Shown here: piece after piece, positions 8,629-18,528 of the stretch | How positions within the stretch are numbered: position 1 is the first letter of the stretch | How the letters are laid out: every line of letters begins with the position of its first letter | Assembly (NCBI RefSeq): GCF_000828715.1 | Contig: NZ_AP014583.1 | Coordinates: 294,501-358,500 of the forward strand | Direction of reading: 5' to 3' | Origin: Winogradskyella sp. PG-2 | GTDB lineage: Bacteria; Bacteroidota; Bacteroidia; Flavobacteriales; Flavobacteriaceae | Length of the DNA: 64,000 nt | Position numbers and translations under genes: made by a program | The notes under the pieces: model-generated | Databases searched by the model: none | Told to the model about the DNA's origin: nothing | Seen by the model: the letters and a program-made list of their open reading frames with translations, nothing else

Positions 8629-11600
8629 ATGAATTGTATTAACCGTTCCCTCCGCCTAATTCTATGTCTAATTTGTAGTATTAGTTTTGCGCAGCAAATT
8701 TCTGTAAACAATACAATTTCACCACAAAACCTTATTGAAAATACGCTTATTCAAGGATGTGTAGAAGTATCAAATATTTCTTCCCCGTCAAACGGAAGTG
8801 CTATTGGTCTCGGAAGCTTTGGTTATTTTGAACGCAGTACATCTAATTTTCCATTTGAAAATGGTATAGTTTTAACAACAGGTAATGCTGATTCTGCCGG
8901 TAATGGACAGAACAATGCAATATTAAATGACGGAGATGATTCCTGGACGACAGATAGTGATTTAGAATCTGCACTAGGCATTACGGGGACATTAAATGCA
9001 ACATCTATTGAGTTTGATTTTATATCAACCTCAAATCAAATACAATTTAATTACATATTAGCATCAGAAGAATACTTCGGTAATTTTCCATGTGAATACT
9101 CGGACGGTTTTGCGTTTTTAATTCGTGAAGCTGGTTCAGGTAATCCTTATACAAATATTGCATTAGTTCCAGGGACAACAATACCTGTTAATACTAATAC
9201 AGTTCATGATGAAATTGTTGGTTTCTGTGATGCATCCAATGGTGAATATTTTGAAGGTTATAATGTAGGTGACACTAATTACAATGGAAGAACAGCTATT
9301 CTATCAGCCACTGCATCTATTCAACCTGATGTATTATATCAAATAAAACTAGTCATTGCAGATCAGACAGATGAAAATTATGATTCTGCTGTTTTTATAG
9401 AAGGTAGTAGTTTTAGTGCTTCTGTAGATTTAGGAGAAGATTTATCTACCTGTGCAAGTAACATTCTACTTGATGCTGATATACATAATCCTGATGCTAC
9501 TTATAGTTGGTATTTTAATAACACACTCATTCCTTCAGTAGATACGGCTACTTTTAACGCTATTCAATCTGGTAACTATAGAGTTGAAATTGATATTTCA
9601 TTATCTGGAATAGCCTGTATTATTGAAGATGATGTTAACATTACAATAAGTTCTACACAATCATCAGATCCAATTTCTAATTATGAACTATGTGATGACC
9701 TAAGTAATGACGGTATAGAAACCTTTGACTTATCTACAAAAGATGGAGAAGTATTAGCTTCAGTACCAAGTTCTACTTATACAATTTCCTATCACCATTC
9801 AGATTTAGAAGCACAAAATGGGTTAAATGCAATTACCAACCCAATCCAAAACATAACAAGCCCACAACTTATTTATACAAGAATAGAGGATACAATTAAT
9901 GGGTGTTTAGCATTTTCTACTATAAGTTTAATCGTAAACCCTTTACCTACAATCATTGACCCTACTCCATTGTTGGTTTGTGATGACCAAGAAGCAGATG
10001 GTTTTACAACAATTGATTTAAGTGTTAAGGATGACGAAATAACTAATGGACAAATTAACTTAGTCGTAACTTATCACAGTTCTTCTACTGATGCAGCATC
10101 TGGCAGTAATGCTTTACCAATGCCATATGTAAATACAAATATAAACGAACAAGTTTTTGTAAGTGTTAGAAACCCGCAAACTGGATGTATTAGTACAACA
10201 ACATTAGATATTTCACTTTTAGATAATCCTGTTATAAATACCGGAAATCATTACATAGATGCCTGCGATGTAGATCATGATGGTCTAGCGGAATTTGACC
10301 TAACATCAATTATTCCAGAGGTCTTAGAAGGTTTAACAGGTGTGAGTGTGACTTTTCACGAAAGTATTGAAGAAGCTCTATCTGGTGATAACCCTATAGC
10401 TGATGATACCAATTATAACAATATTACAAGTAACGAACAAATTGTATTCATTAGAGTAGAAAGTGATGCAACAGGCTGTGCTTCTGTCACACCAATTGAA
10501 ATCCACACTAACTTATTACTAACAGCTACTAATCTTAGTGATGTTTCTTTATGTGATATTGACAATGATGATGTAGAAGGTTTTGACTTTTTAGCTATTG
10601 CTGCTAGTATCGTTCATGAATTAGAAGATATTACTATTGAATTCTATGAAACAGAAGGAGATAGAGATAATCAAACTAATCCTATTGACCAAACGGCGCT
10701 TTACAATTTACAAAGTAATCCTCAAACAATTTATATAACATTAGAAAGTCTAACTTGTTTTGACCAAGCAGATATTGAACTATTTCTTTATCCTGTTGAA
10801 AACTTTCCGTCTATAGGTAATGTAAGTGTTTGTGACGAAGACCAAGATGGGTTTACCACAACAGATTTATCATCCTTAGATACAGATGTTACTTTTAATG
10901 AAGATGGGTTTAGCGTTACTTATTTTTTAACAGAACAAGATGCAATAGATAATACAAATGTGCTTCCAAATCTTTATACTAATGTTTCGAATCCATTCAC
11001 TCTATTCCCCAGGATTAGTTTTGACGAAACAGGTTGTTCTTCAATAAATTCATTTGAGGTTGAAGTATTGCCTGCACCAGAAAGTCATAATCCAAACGAA
11101 ATTATAATTTGTGATGCAGATAGAGATGGCTTATTTAATATCAATTTAACGAATTCTATTCCCGAAGTGGTAGCCTCTACAGTGAATAGAACTATCACAT
11201 TCCACAATACTTTAATTGATGCTGATTTGGATGAAAATTCAATAATAAATCCATCTAATTACGAAGCGCAAACCGAAACTATTTTTATTAGAATTGAAAA
11301 CAATACAACAGGCTGTCATTCTACCCAAATATTAAATATTATAGTAAACACTTTACCTTATATTGGAGATTTAACCAATAATATGGGTAGTTATAATATT
11401 TGCGAAAATGAATCTGACGGTATTGGAGAATTTGTTTTTGAAACTAAAGATGCTGAAGCTTTAGATACGCAAACCGGTAAAGAAGTTTCGTACTATCTCA
11501 ACCTAAATGATGCTACCAATAAAGTCAATCCTATTAATAAAACAAGTCCTTATCAAAATATTAGTAATCCGCAAACCATCTTTGTTAGAGTAGACAATAT

Positions 11601-13467
11601 TACTGATGAAACATGTTTTACAACATCATCATTTACTATTGAAGTTGGTACAAACCCACAATACAATGAACCTACAGATTGGATTGTTTGTGATGATATT
11701 TCTAACGATGGTTCTGAAGTATTTGATTTTTCAACTAAAGTTGAAGAGATATCTGCAGGATTCTCAGATATTCAAAATGTGACATTCTATAGCACTGAAG
11801 AAGACGCTATAAATAGCACAAATCCTCTTCCTCTAGAATACGCAAATACAGTTAATCCTCAGGATATATTTGTGCAAGTAGATAATGGAACAATTTGTAA
11901 TTCAATTACGTCTTTTGTAATTAATGTTATTCAGGTTCCAGAAGTTAATCCTACTGTGCCTATAATTGTTTGTGATGACGATGGTGATGGATTTGTAACT
12001 TTTGATTTAACACAAACAGAAATAGACTTTTTAGATGTAAGACAAGATGATATTGTCATTAATTATTATGAAAATTTTGAAGATTCTGAGTTAGACTCTA
12101 ACCCAATAGTTAATCCAGAGAATTACACAAATACTTCAAGTATACAAACCGTATATATCAAGGTAACCAACACTGCATCTAATTGTTATGTAACACTTCC
12201 ACTAGAACTGATTGTAAATCTGCCTCCAGTGATAAATGATTTTGTCACTTATGATATTTGTGTTACTGATTCAAACAGTATAGATTTAACAGACATTAAT
12301 ATCGTAGCTGTAGATGTTAATTTTAATGTTATATTTAGCTATTTCACTAATGAAGTGGATGCTATTGCTAATACTAATGCATTAGATTCTAACTACACTT
12401 ACCAAACTAATTTTGACACTCTATTTGTTAGAGCTGAGTATAGTACAACACATTGTTTTAATTATTATGAATTTAATCTCAATGTAAATCCTTTGCCTAT
12501 TGCCAATCAACCTACAAATTTAGAAGCTTGTGATGATAATTTCGATGGATTATTGGAATTCGATTTATCTCAACAAAATAGTAGTATTTTGAATGGTCAA
12601 AACGCTACACAATTTACTGTAACTTATCACAATTCAGAATTACAAGCTCAAGAAAGTAATTCTGCTATAGAAACAAATTACTTTGCTTTTGATAGTGAAA
12701 TAATATATGCTCGAGTAGAAAATAATAGTACTGGTTGTTATAATACTACACAATTTTCAGTAGTGATAAACCCTTTACCAGTGATCGATATAGAAGATCA
12801 AGTGATTTGCTTAGACAATTTACCATTACTAGTTTCTGCTAATACAAATAATCCAACAGATCAATATCTGTGGTCAACTGGAGAAACAACTCCAGAAATT
12901 GAAATTACTGAAATTGGTATTTATAGCGTTACTATAACCTCTGAGTTTGGTTGCACTAACTCTCGAACTTTTGGTGTTTCTGAATCTGAAGCTGCTACAA
13001 TAGAAGTGACAGAAGTTGTTGATTTTTCAGATCCAAATAATATTACAGTAACTATTAGCGGTATTGGTGATTACCTTTATCAATTAGATGATAACGAACC
13101 ACAAGAATCTAATGTTTTTGAAAACGTAGCTATGGGTTACCATACGGTTACTATTATAGATTTAAATGGTTGTTCTAATGTAACCAAAGAAGTTTTAGTT
13201 ATTGATATTCCTAAATTCTTTACGCCAAATAATGATGGCGATTTTGACACATGGCATATTGTTGGTGTAGAAACACTACCTGGAACTATAATTAATATTT
13301 TTGATCGTTATGGTAAACACATAACACAAATAGCATCTAATACTCCGGGTTGGGATGGCTTTTATAATGGTCTTAAATTACCAGCTAGCGATTATTGGTT
13401 TGTTGCAGACGTAAAACGTGGTAATATTTCTTTTCAAGTTAAAGGTCATTTTACATTACGTCGATAG
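8629..13467 (+). CDS. Choice-of-anchor L domain protein with 11 DxDG beta domains and T9SS type B tail
   Basis: The ATG at 8629 gives MNCINRSLRLILCLICSISFAQQ, a signal peptide, and 1612 residues. Residues about 22-265 are a choice-of-anchor L domain (FPFENGIVLTTGNADSAG, FNYILASEEYFGNF, CEYSDGFAFLIRE, YDSAVFIEGSSF). I count 11 beta domains of about 85-95 residues. Each starts with a Cys-Asp loop (for example CDVDHDG, CDEDQDG, CDADRDG, CDDDGDG), contains a VTYHxSxxDA strand and a PQTIYVR strand, and ends with a TGC cysteine and a VNPLP linker. Two Ig-like domains (about 1385-1510) precede the tail FFTPNNDGDFDTWHIVG ... GHFTLRR. Several loops match the DxDxDG calcium-binding pattern; calcium binding is inference. 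It is a colinear paralog of the next gene. Confidence 0.85.
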   Translation: MNCINRSLRLILCLICSISFAQQISVNNTISPQNLIENTLIQGCVEVSNISSPSNGSAIGLGSFGYFERSTSNFPFENGIVLTTGNADSAGNGQNNAILNDGDDSWTTDSDLESALGITGTLNATSIEFDFISTSNQIQFNYILASEEYFGNFPCEYSDGFAFLIREAGSGNPYTNIALVPGTTIPVNTNTVHDEIVGFCDASNGEYFEGYNVGDTNYNGRTAILSATASIQPDVLYQIKLVIADQTDENYDSAVFIEGSSFSASVDLGEDLSTCASNILLDADIHNPDATYSWYFNNTLIPSVDTATFNAIQSGNYRVEIDISLSGIACIIEDDVNITISSTQSSDPISNYELCDDLSNDGIETFDLSTKDGEVLASVPSSTYTISYHHSDLEAQNGLNAITNPIQNITSPQLIYTRIEDTINGCLAFSTISLIVNPLPTIIDPTPLLVCDDQEADGFTTIDLSVKDDEITNGQINLVVTYHSSSTDAASGSNALPMPYVNTNINEQVFVSVRNPQTGCISTTTLDISLLDNPVINTGNHYIDACDVDHDGLAEFDLTSIIPEVLEGLTGVSVTFHESIEEALSGDNPIADDTNYNNITSNEQIVFIRVESDATGCASVTPIEIHTNLLLTATNLSDVSLCDIDNDDVEGFDFLAIAASIVHELEDITIEFYETEGDRDNQTNPIDQTALYNLQSNPQTIYITLESLTCFDQADIELFLYPVENFPSIGNVSVCDEDQDGFTTTDLSSLDTDVTFNEDGFSVTYFLTEQDAIDNTNVLPNLYTNVSNPFTLFPRISFDETGCSSINSFEVEVLPAPESHNPNEIIICDADRDGLFNINLTNSIPEVVASTVNRTITFHNTLIDADLDENSIINPSNYEAQTETIFIRIENNTTGCHSTQILNIIVNTLPYIGDLTNNMGSYNICENESDGIGEFVFETKDAEALDTQTGKEVSYYLNLNDATNKVNPINKTSPYQNISNPQTIFVRVDNITDETCFTTSSFTIEVGTNPQYNEPTDWIVCDDISNDGSEVFDFSTKVEEISAGFSDIQNVTFYSTEEDAINSTNPLPLEYANTVNPQDIFVQVDNGTICNSITSFVINVIQVPEVNPTVPIIVCDDDGDGFVTFDLTQTEIDFLDVRQDDIVINYYENFEDSELDSNPIVNPENYTNTSSIQTVYIKVTNTASNCYVTLPLELIVNLPPVINDFVTYDICVTDSNSIDLTDINIVAVDVNFNVIFSYFTNEVDAIANTNALDSNYTYQTNFDTLFVRAEYSTTHCFNYYEFNLNVNPLPIANQPTNLEACDDNFDGLLEFDLSQQNSSILNGQNATQFTVTYHNSELQAQESNSAIETNYFAFDSEIIYARVENNSTGCYNTTQFSVVINPLPVIDIEDQVICLDNLPLLVSANTNNPTDQYLWSTGETTPEIEITEIGIYSVTITSEFGCTNSRTFGVSESEAATIEVTEVVDFSDPNNITVTISGIGDYLYQLDDNEPQESNVFENVAMGYHTVTIIDLNGCSNVTKEVLVIDIPKFFTPNNDGDFDTWHIVGVETLPGTIINIFDRYGKHITQIASNTPGWDGFYNGLKLPASDYWFVADVKRGNISFQVKGHFTLRR

Positions 13468-13556
13468 CATTTGTTTCTTATAGAGAATAATGTTAAAATT
13501 ATTAATTGTTATCACTTCACGCATGTCATTTTAATAAGCTTTTCGAGGCTTTTTAG

Positions 13557-13591
13557 TATCTTTATGTCAAAAACAGAGAGCTCCGCTCTCT
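13557..13591 (+). promoter_or_regulatory. -7-like box and perfect leader hairpin before the next giant gene
   Basis: TATCTTTA (13557-13564) is one base from the Bacteroidota -7 consensus TAnnTTTG. It is followed at 13575-13591 by a perfect 7-bp hairpin, AGAGAGC-TCC-GCTCTCT, 30 bases before the ATG at 13622. The hairpin has no T run, so it would be an element of the 5' leader and not a terminator. Confidence 0.4.
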
Positions 13592-13621
13592 AGATTGCTG
13601 TAATAATTTCTAATTGACTCG

Positions 13622-16600
13622 ATGAAAAAGAAAAGTATATACTTATTTCTCTTCCTTTTCACGCATATATATTTCATATATGCGCAGCAAATCATTACTG
13701 ACAATTCTTTGCAGCCACAAGAGTTGATAGATAACCTGACTAATGGTAGTTGTGTTATTGCAGAAAATGCTACCTCCAACATTAACGGAACTATAAATGG
13801 CATTACCAGCTATGGATTATTTAATAGAGGTACTTCTGATTTTCCATTAGAGAATGGTATTGTATTATCTACAGGAAACATAACCTCCGCAGGTAATACA
13901 ACTCAATTTTTAAGTTTAAATGATGGAAATATAGATTGGGAAACAGACTCAGATATCGAATCTATTCTTGGTATAAACCAAACACTTAATACCACGTCTT
14001 TAGAATTTGATTTTACATCTACAAATAACAGTGTTGGGTTTAAATATATTTTTGCTTCAGATGAATACCAACAACAATATGCATGTAATTTCCGAGATGT
14101 ATTTGCTATTTTAATAAAAGAAGTAGGTTCTGCAGATCCTTATGTAAATATTGCTTTAATACCAGATACAAACATTCCTGTCACAACGAGTTCTATTCAT
14201 CCAGAAATTGTTAATGGTTGCGATGCAGAAAACGACTCTTTTTTTGAAGGATATAACCTTCCTGCAACTAATTTCGATGGACAGACAGTAGTTTTAAATG
14301 CAAGTACTGATATTACACCAGGTGTTACTTACCACGTTAAATTTATAATAGCAGATCATATTGATCAACGTTTTGATTCTGCCGTATTTATCGAATCTGA
14401 TAGTTTTGGAAACACAGTAGATTTAGGTCCTGATGTTACAGCCTGTGGTTCTTCTGTAGTTTTAGATGGTACAGTTACAATGCCAAATGCATCTTACACG
14501 TGGTTTAAAGACGACATAGAAATAGTTGGAGCAACAAGTCCTTTATTCGATGTCACAGAATCAGGAACTTATGAAATTGTGGTGACCATACAACTTCCAA
14601 ACGGAACCTGTTCATTTTCTGATTCTGTTATTATTAATACAGTTCCTTTTCAACAAGCTGTGCCAATCTCTGATCTTGTTATTTGCGATGAGCCACCTGC
14701 AGATGGCATTGTGTTCTTTGATTTAACAACAAAAAATGACGAAATATATGATGCTTTACCATCAACCGATTATGTTATAAGTTACCATAGATCAGAAGAT
14801 GATGCTTTTAATAACATCGCTCCAATTATTGGTGATTATCAAAACACAGATTCTTCTGAAACACTATATGTGAGAATAGAAAGTCTAGATGGTAGCTGTT
14901 TACAAATTGGTAATTTCAATGTAGAAATAGGTGCTAAACCAAATTTTATAATTATTCCTCCAATAATCCTATGTTCTCAATTTTTAATTGATGGTGTAGG
15001 CTATTTAGAACTCTCTTATTACGCTTTTGAAATTGCCAATTATGAATTTAATAGAACCGTTACATATCATACAACAGAACAAGATGCTAACGACGGAGTA
15101 GACTCAATCACCTTTGCATCTGAAATGCCTTTTGGATCAACTTATACTTACGTAAGAATCGTAAATGATTTTACAGGTTGCTTTATAGTAGTACCGATAC
15201 AAATTATCATTCTAGATCGCTTAGATTTCAACCAACGCTTTTTTATTGATTTATGCTTAGATTCAGGTGAATCCACAGCTATATTTGATTTAGAGATTAT
15301 CGTTAATGAAGTTTTAGAAGAATATCCAGATGCTAATGTTTCTTTTTACACAAGTATCCAAGATGCAGAAGATGAAGCGTTTCCGATTTTCCCAGGATAT
15401 CTATATCAAAATGAAACTCCGTTTCAACAAACTGTTTACATGAATGTTAAAAATCTAAATCAACCCTGTCCTACATTAGCTGAAGTAGATTTGCATACCA
15501 ATTTAACACGTAATGTAATTGGAGATCAACCTCTTGTTCAAAAGTGTGATGATATTTCGGGTGATGGAATATTAGATTTTGATTTAATGGAAGTTGCAGA
15601 AGAAATAAAAGACGGATACGATATTGATGTTACATTTTTTAACACCGTAGAAGATCGATCTAATGGCATAAATACAATTGATTTAGGCATACCATATACT
15701 GTTACTAATTCTGAAGGTATTATTTATGCGACCGTTTCTAGTAATAACTGTGACTACTATACTGAAGTAACCCTAAGAGTTAACCCTCTTCCTATATTAG
15801 CTCCACAGGTCATAGACTATTGTGGAAATCCTAATGCAGAAGAAGGTTATACTAGTATCTTAATTGGCCCTTTAAAAAATATAGTATCCGAAGGACTCTC
15901 AGATACAAGCATCGCATTTTATGAAAATGAAGCGGATGCCATATCTGATGAAAATGAGTTATTTGTAACTTACAATGCAACGAGTAGTTCGCCTATTCTT
16001 TATGCTCGTGTTATAAATGGAAGAACACAATGTTATAGTATTACAACCGTACAAGTCAATATCTCTGATGAGTTAGCTATTGCAACACCAGATCCGATTG
16101 TAGTCTGCGAATACGACTATGATGATACTGCAATAGTAAATCTAGAGAGTGTATTACCTCAATTATCTGATGATTTATCTAATGTAACAGTTTCATTTCA
16201 CGAAAACTTTAGACATGCAGTACTTAGCATAAGTCCTATTACTAATACTCAGAACTATACTACGCAATCTACCGAACTTTATATTAGGGTAGCCTTAGAA
16301 AATTTAGATTGTTTTGTTGTAGTTCCTTTAGATATTCAGATTTATGAAGACCCAATACTAAATTCAATTTCAGATTATATTAACTGTGAAACAGAACCAA
16401 ACTTAACTTCTGAATTTTATTTTATCAACAAAGACATCGAAGTAATTAATGGTCAATCTGGTATGGAAGTCCTTTATTTTGAAACTGAAATAGATGCAAA
16501 TAATAGAGAATATAGCATCGATAAAAATGCTCCTTATTTGGCATCTTCTAATCCACAAACTATATATGTAAGACTTGAGAATGAAGCAGGAAATAGTTGT

Positions 16601-18451
16601 TACAAAGTAGCACCTATGCAAATTGAAGTGAGACAAGCACCTCTTTACAACGAACCTACTGATATTTTTGAGTGCGATTATAATGGCAACCAATTAAATA
16701 CTGTAGATTTTAATGAAAAAATTGATGAAATTACTAATGGTGTTAGTCAAGATTTAAATGTTACGTTTCATCTAACTCCTCTAAATGCAGATATTAGTAC
16801 CAATGCGTTACCATTAAATTACACCACAACAGTAAATCCACAACTGATATATGCTCGTGTTGAAAATTTAGCTTCTGGTTGTCATAGTGTCGCTACATTT
16901 AATATTACAACCTTAGCGTTACCAGAGGTCAATTACGGACAATCACTTATTAATTGTGCTAATAATTATGAATTTGAACAAGAATGGAATTTAACAGACG
17001 TTGAACTTCTTATTTTAGAAGGTCGTCAATATGGTGTTGAATTTTCTTATTATGAATCTGTAGAAGATCTTCAAAATAATACCAATGAAATTCTAAATTT
17101 TGAAAATTATACCAACACGAGTAATCCTCAAACTATTTTTGCAAAAGTACTTAACGTCAGCACCACGTGCTTTTCTTCAGTACCATTTTCTTTAATATTA
17201 AATGGTCCTCCAGTAATTAATGACATTGAAACATTTAATACATGTGATACTTTAGATAATAGCATTAACCTCTTAGATATTAATGATGCTCTCTTCGAAA
17301 ACACTTTTAATGTACTTATAAGTTATCACACTAGTGAAACTGATGCTGAAGCAAATATAAATCCACTTAACACCAACTATTCGTATACAAATGCTATCGA
17401 AACTTTATACGTAAGAGCTGAATACAGTACCACACATTGTTATGCGGTTTATCCATTTACGCTTAATGTAAATCCATTACCAATCGCAAACCAACCTAAT
17501 GATTTAATAGCATGTGACGATGACTTTGATGGATTTGTACAGTTTGATTTATCACTACAAAACGGAGCCGTCTTAAATGGTCAGAATTCAAATGACTATA
17601 CTATTACATACCATAATTCTGAGATAGATGCCATTGAAAACAATGAAGCTATTGATAATGAATATTTAGCATATAATAGTGAAACCATTTTTGTAAGACT
17701 CACAAATAATGAGACGTCTTGTTATGATTTCACACAATTCTCCGTCGTAATAAATCCATTACCTTTTGTGTCTATTGAAGAACAAGTTGTTTGTTTAAAT
17801 AATTTACCACTTGTTGTTTCTGCTGATACTAATAACCCTTTAGATAGTTATTTATGGTCTACGAATGCAGCGACCTCAGAAATTGAAATCTTTCAAACTG
17901 GCACATATTCTGTAACCATTACTAATGAATTTGGTTGTGAAAGTACCAGTACATTTAACGTTACTGAATCAGAATCAGCAGAAATTGACGTCATTGAAAC
18001 TATTGATTTTTCAGATCCAAATAACATTACTGTAACTGTTAATGGTATTGGTAATTATCTATACCAATTAAATGATGGACCGCTTCAATCTTCAAATATT
18101 TTTGTAAACGTACCTATAGGATACAACACAATTACGATAATAGACCAAAATGGTTGTGATAGAATTACAAGAGACGTTTTAGTTATTGATACCCCAAAAC
18201 ATCTCTCTCCAAATGACGATGGAGATTTTGATACATGGCATATTACTGGAGTTGAAACTCTAACAGGTACAGTTATACATATCTTTGATCGCTATGGTAA
18301 ACTTCTAAAAGAGTTAGGCCATAACACTTCTGGTTGGGATGGTACTTTTAACGGCAACGAAATGCCAGCAGGTGATTACTGGTATATCGCTAATGTCATT
18401 CAAAATGGGGAAAGTTTTCAAGTGAAAGGGCATTTTGCTTTAAGACGTTAG
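13622..18451 (+). CDS. Choice-of-anchor L domain protein with 11 DxDG-like beta domains and T9SS type B tail
   Basis: This protein has 1609 residues and the signal peptide MKKKSIYLFLFLFTHIYFIYAQQ. The order is the same as in the gene before it: anchor L domain (FPLENGIVLSTGNITSAG, FKYIFASDEYQQQY, FDSAVFIESDSF), 11 beta domains, two Ig-like domains and a type B tail (HLSPNDDGDFDTWHITG, IHIFDRYGKLL, GWDGTFNG, GHFALRR). Matching domains align by position: the tenth domain in both carries VRAEYSTTHC followed by LNVNPLPIANQP. Many of its loops have lost acidic residues (CSQFLIDG, CGNPNAEEG, CANNYEFEQ), whereas the upstream paralog keeps DxDxDG more often. The pair arose by duplication of the whole gene and has since diverged. 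It is probably surface-attached; substrate unknown. Confidence 0.85.
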   Translation: MKKKSIYLFLFLFTHIYFIYAQQIITDNSLQPQELIDNLTNGSCVIAENATSNINGTINGITSYGLFNRGTSDFPLENGIVLSTGNITSAGNTTQFLSLNDGNIDWETDSDIESILGINQTLNTTSLEFDFTSTNNSVGFKYIFASDEYQQQYACNFRDVFAILIKEVGSADPYVNIALIPDTNIPVTTSSIHPEIVNGCDAENDSFFEGYNLPATNFDGQTVVLNASTDITPGVTYHVKFIIADHIDQRFDSAVFIESDSFGNTVDLGPDVTACGSSVVLDGTVTMPNASYTWFKDDIEIVGATSPLFDVTESGTYEIVVTIQLPNGTCSFSDSVIINTVPFQQAVPISDLVICDEPPADGIVFFDLTTKNDEIYDALPSTDYVISYHRSEDDAFNNIAPIIGDYQNTDSSETLYVRIESLDGSCLQIGNFNVEIGAKPNFIIIPPIILCSQFLIDGVGYLELSYYAFEIANYEFNRTVTYHTTEQDANDGVDSITFASEMPFGSTYTYVRIVNDFTGCFIVVPIQIIILDRLDFNQRFFIDLCLDSGESTAIFDLEIIVNEVLEEYPDANVSFYTSIQDAEDEAFPIFPGYLYQNETPFQQTVYMNVKNLNQPCPTLAEVDLHTNLTRNVIGDQPLVQKCDDISGDGILDFDLMEVAEEIKDGYDIDVTFFNTVEDRSNGINTIDLGIPYTVTNSEGIIYATVSSNNCDYYTEVTLRVNPLPILAPQVIDYCGNPNAEEGYTSILIGPLKNIVSEGLSDTSIAFYENEADAISDENELFVTYNATSSSPILYARVINGRTQCYSITTVQVNISDELAIATPDPIVVCEYDYDDTAIVNLESVLPQLSDDLSNVTVSFHENFRHAVLSISPITNTQNYTTQSTELYIRVALENLDCFVVVPLDIQIYEDPILNSISDYINCETEPNLTSEFYFINKDIEVINGQSGMEVLYFETEIDANNREYSIDKNAPYLASSNPQTIYVRLENEAGNSCYKVAPMQIEVRQAPLYNEPTDIFECDYNGNQLNTVDFNEKIDEITNGVSQDLNVTFHLTPLNADISTNALPLNYTTTVNPQLIYARVENLASGCHSVATFNITTLALPEVNYGQSLINCANNYEFEQEWNLTDVELLILEGRQYGVEFSYYESVEDLQNNTNEILNFENYTNTSNPQTIFAKVLNVSTTCFSSVPFSLILNGPPVINDIETFNTCDTLDNSINLLDINDALFENTFNVLISYHTSETDAEANINPLNTNYSYTNAIETLYVRAEYSTTHCYAVYPFTLNVNPLPIANQPNDLIACDDDFDGFVQFDLSLQNGAVLNGQNSNDYTITYHNSEIDAIENNEAIDNEYLAYNSETIFVRLTNNETSCYDFTQFSVVINPLPFVSIEEQVVCLNNLPLVVSADTNNPLDSYLWSTNAATSEIEIFQTGTYSVTITNEFGCESTSTFNVTESESAEIDVIETIDFSDPNNITVTVNGIGNYLYQLNDGPLQSSNIFVNVPIGYNTITIIDQNGCDRITRDVLVIDTPKHLSPNDDGDFDTWHITGVETLTGTVIHIFDRYGKLLKELGHNTSGWDGTFNGNEMPAGDYWYIANVIQNGESFQVKGHFALRR

Positions 18452-18502
18452 CTACAATCTAATATTAACATCTTTTATATAATCAAACGCTATTTTGATA
18501 GT

Positions 18503-18510
18503 TATCTTTG
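18503..18510 (+). promoter_or_regulatory. -7 promoter element TATCTTTG
   Basis: This is an exact match to TAnnTTTG, 18 bases before the ATG at 18529. I see no convincing -33 TTTG at the usual distance. It suggests that the 782-residue gene can be transcribed on its own. Confidence 0.45.
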
Positions 18511-18528
18511 CTATCCCTAAAGTTATAA

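Noticed and set aside
16403..16693. Minus-strand frame of 96 codons inside the second giant gene
   Set aside because: It lies antisense within a well-supported repeat protein and shows only the hydrophobic bias expected from the complement of Asn/Asp-rich coding DNA.
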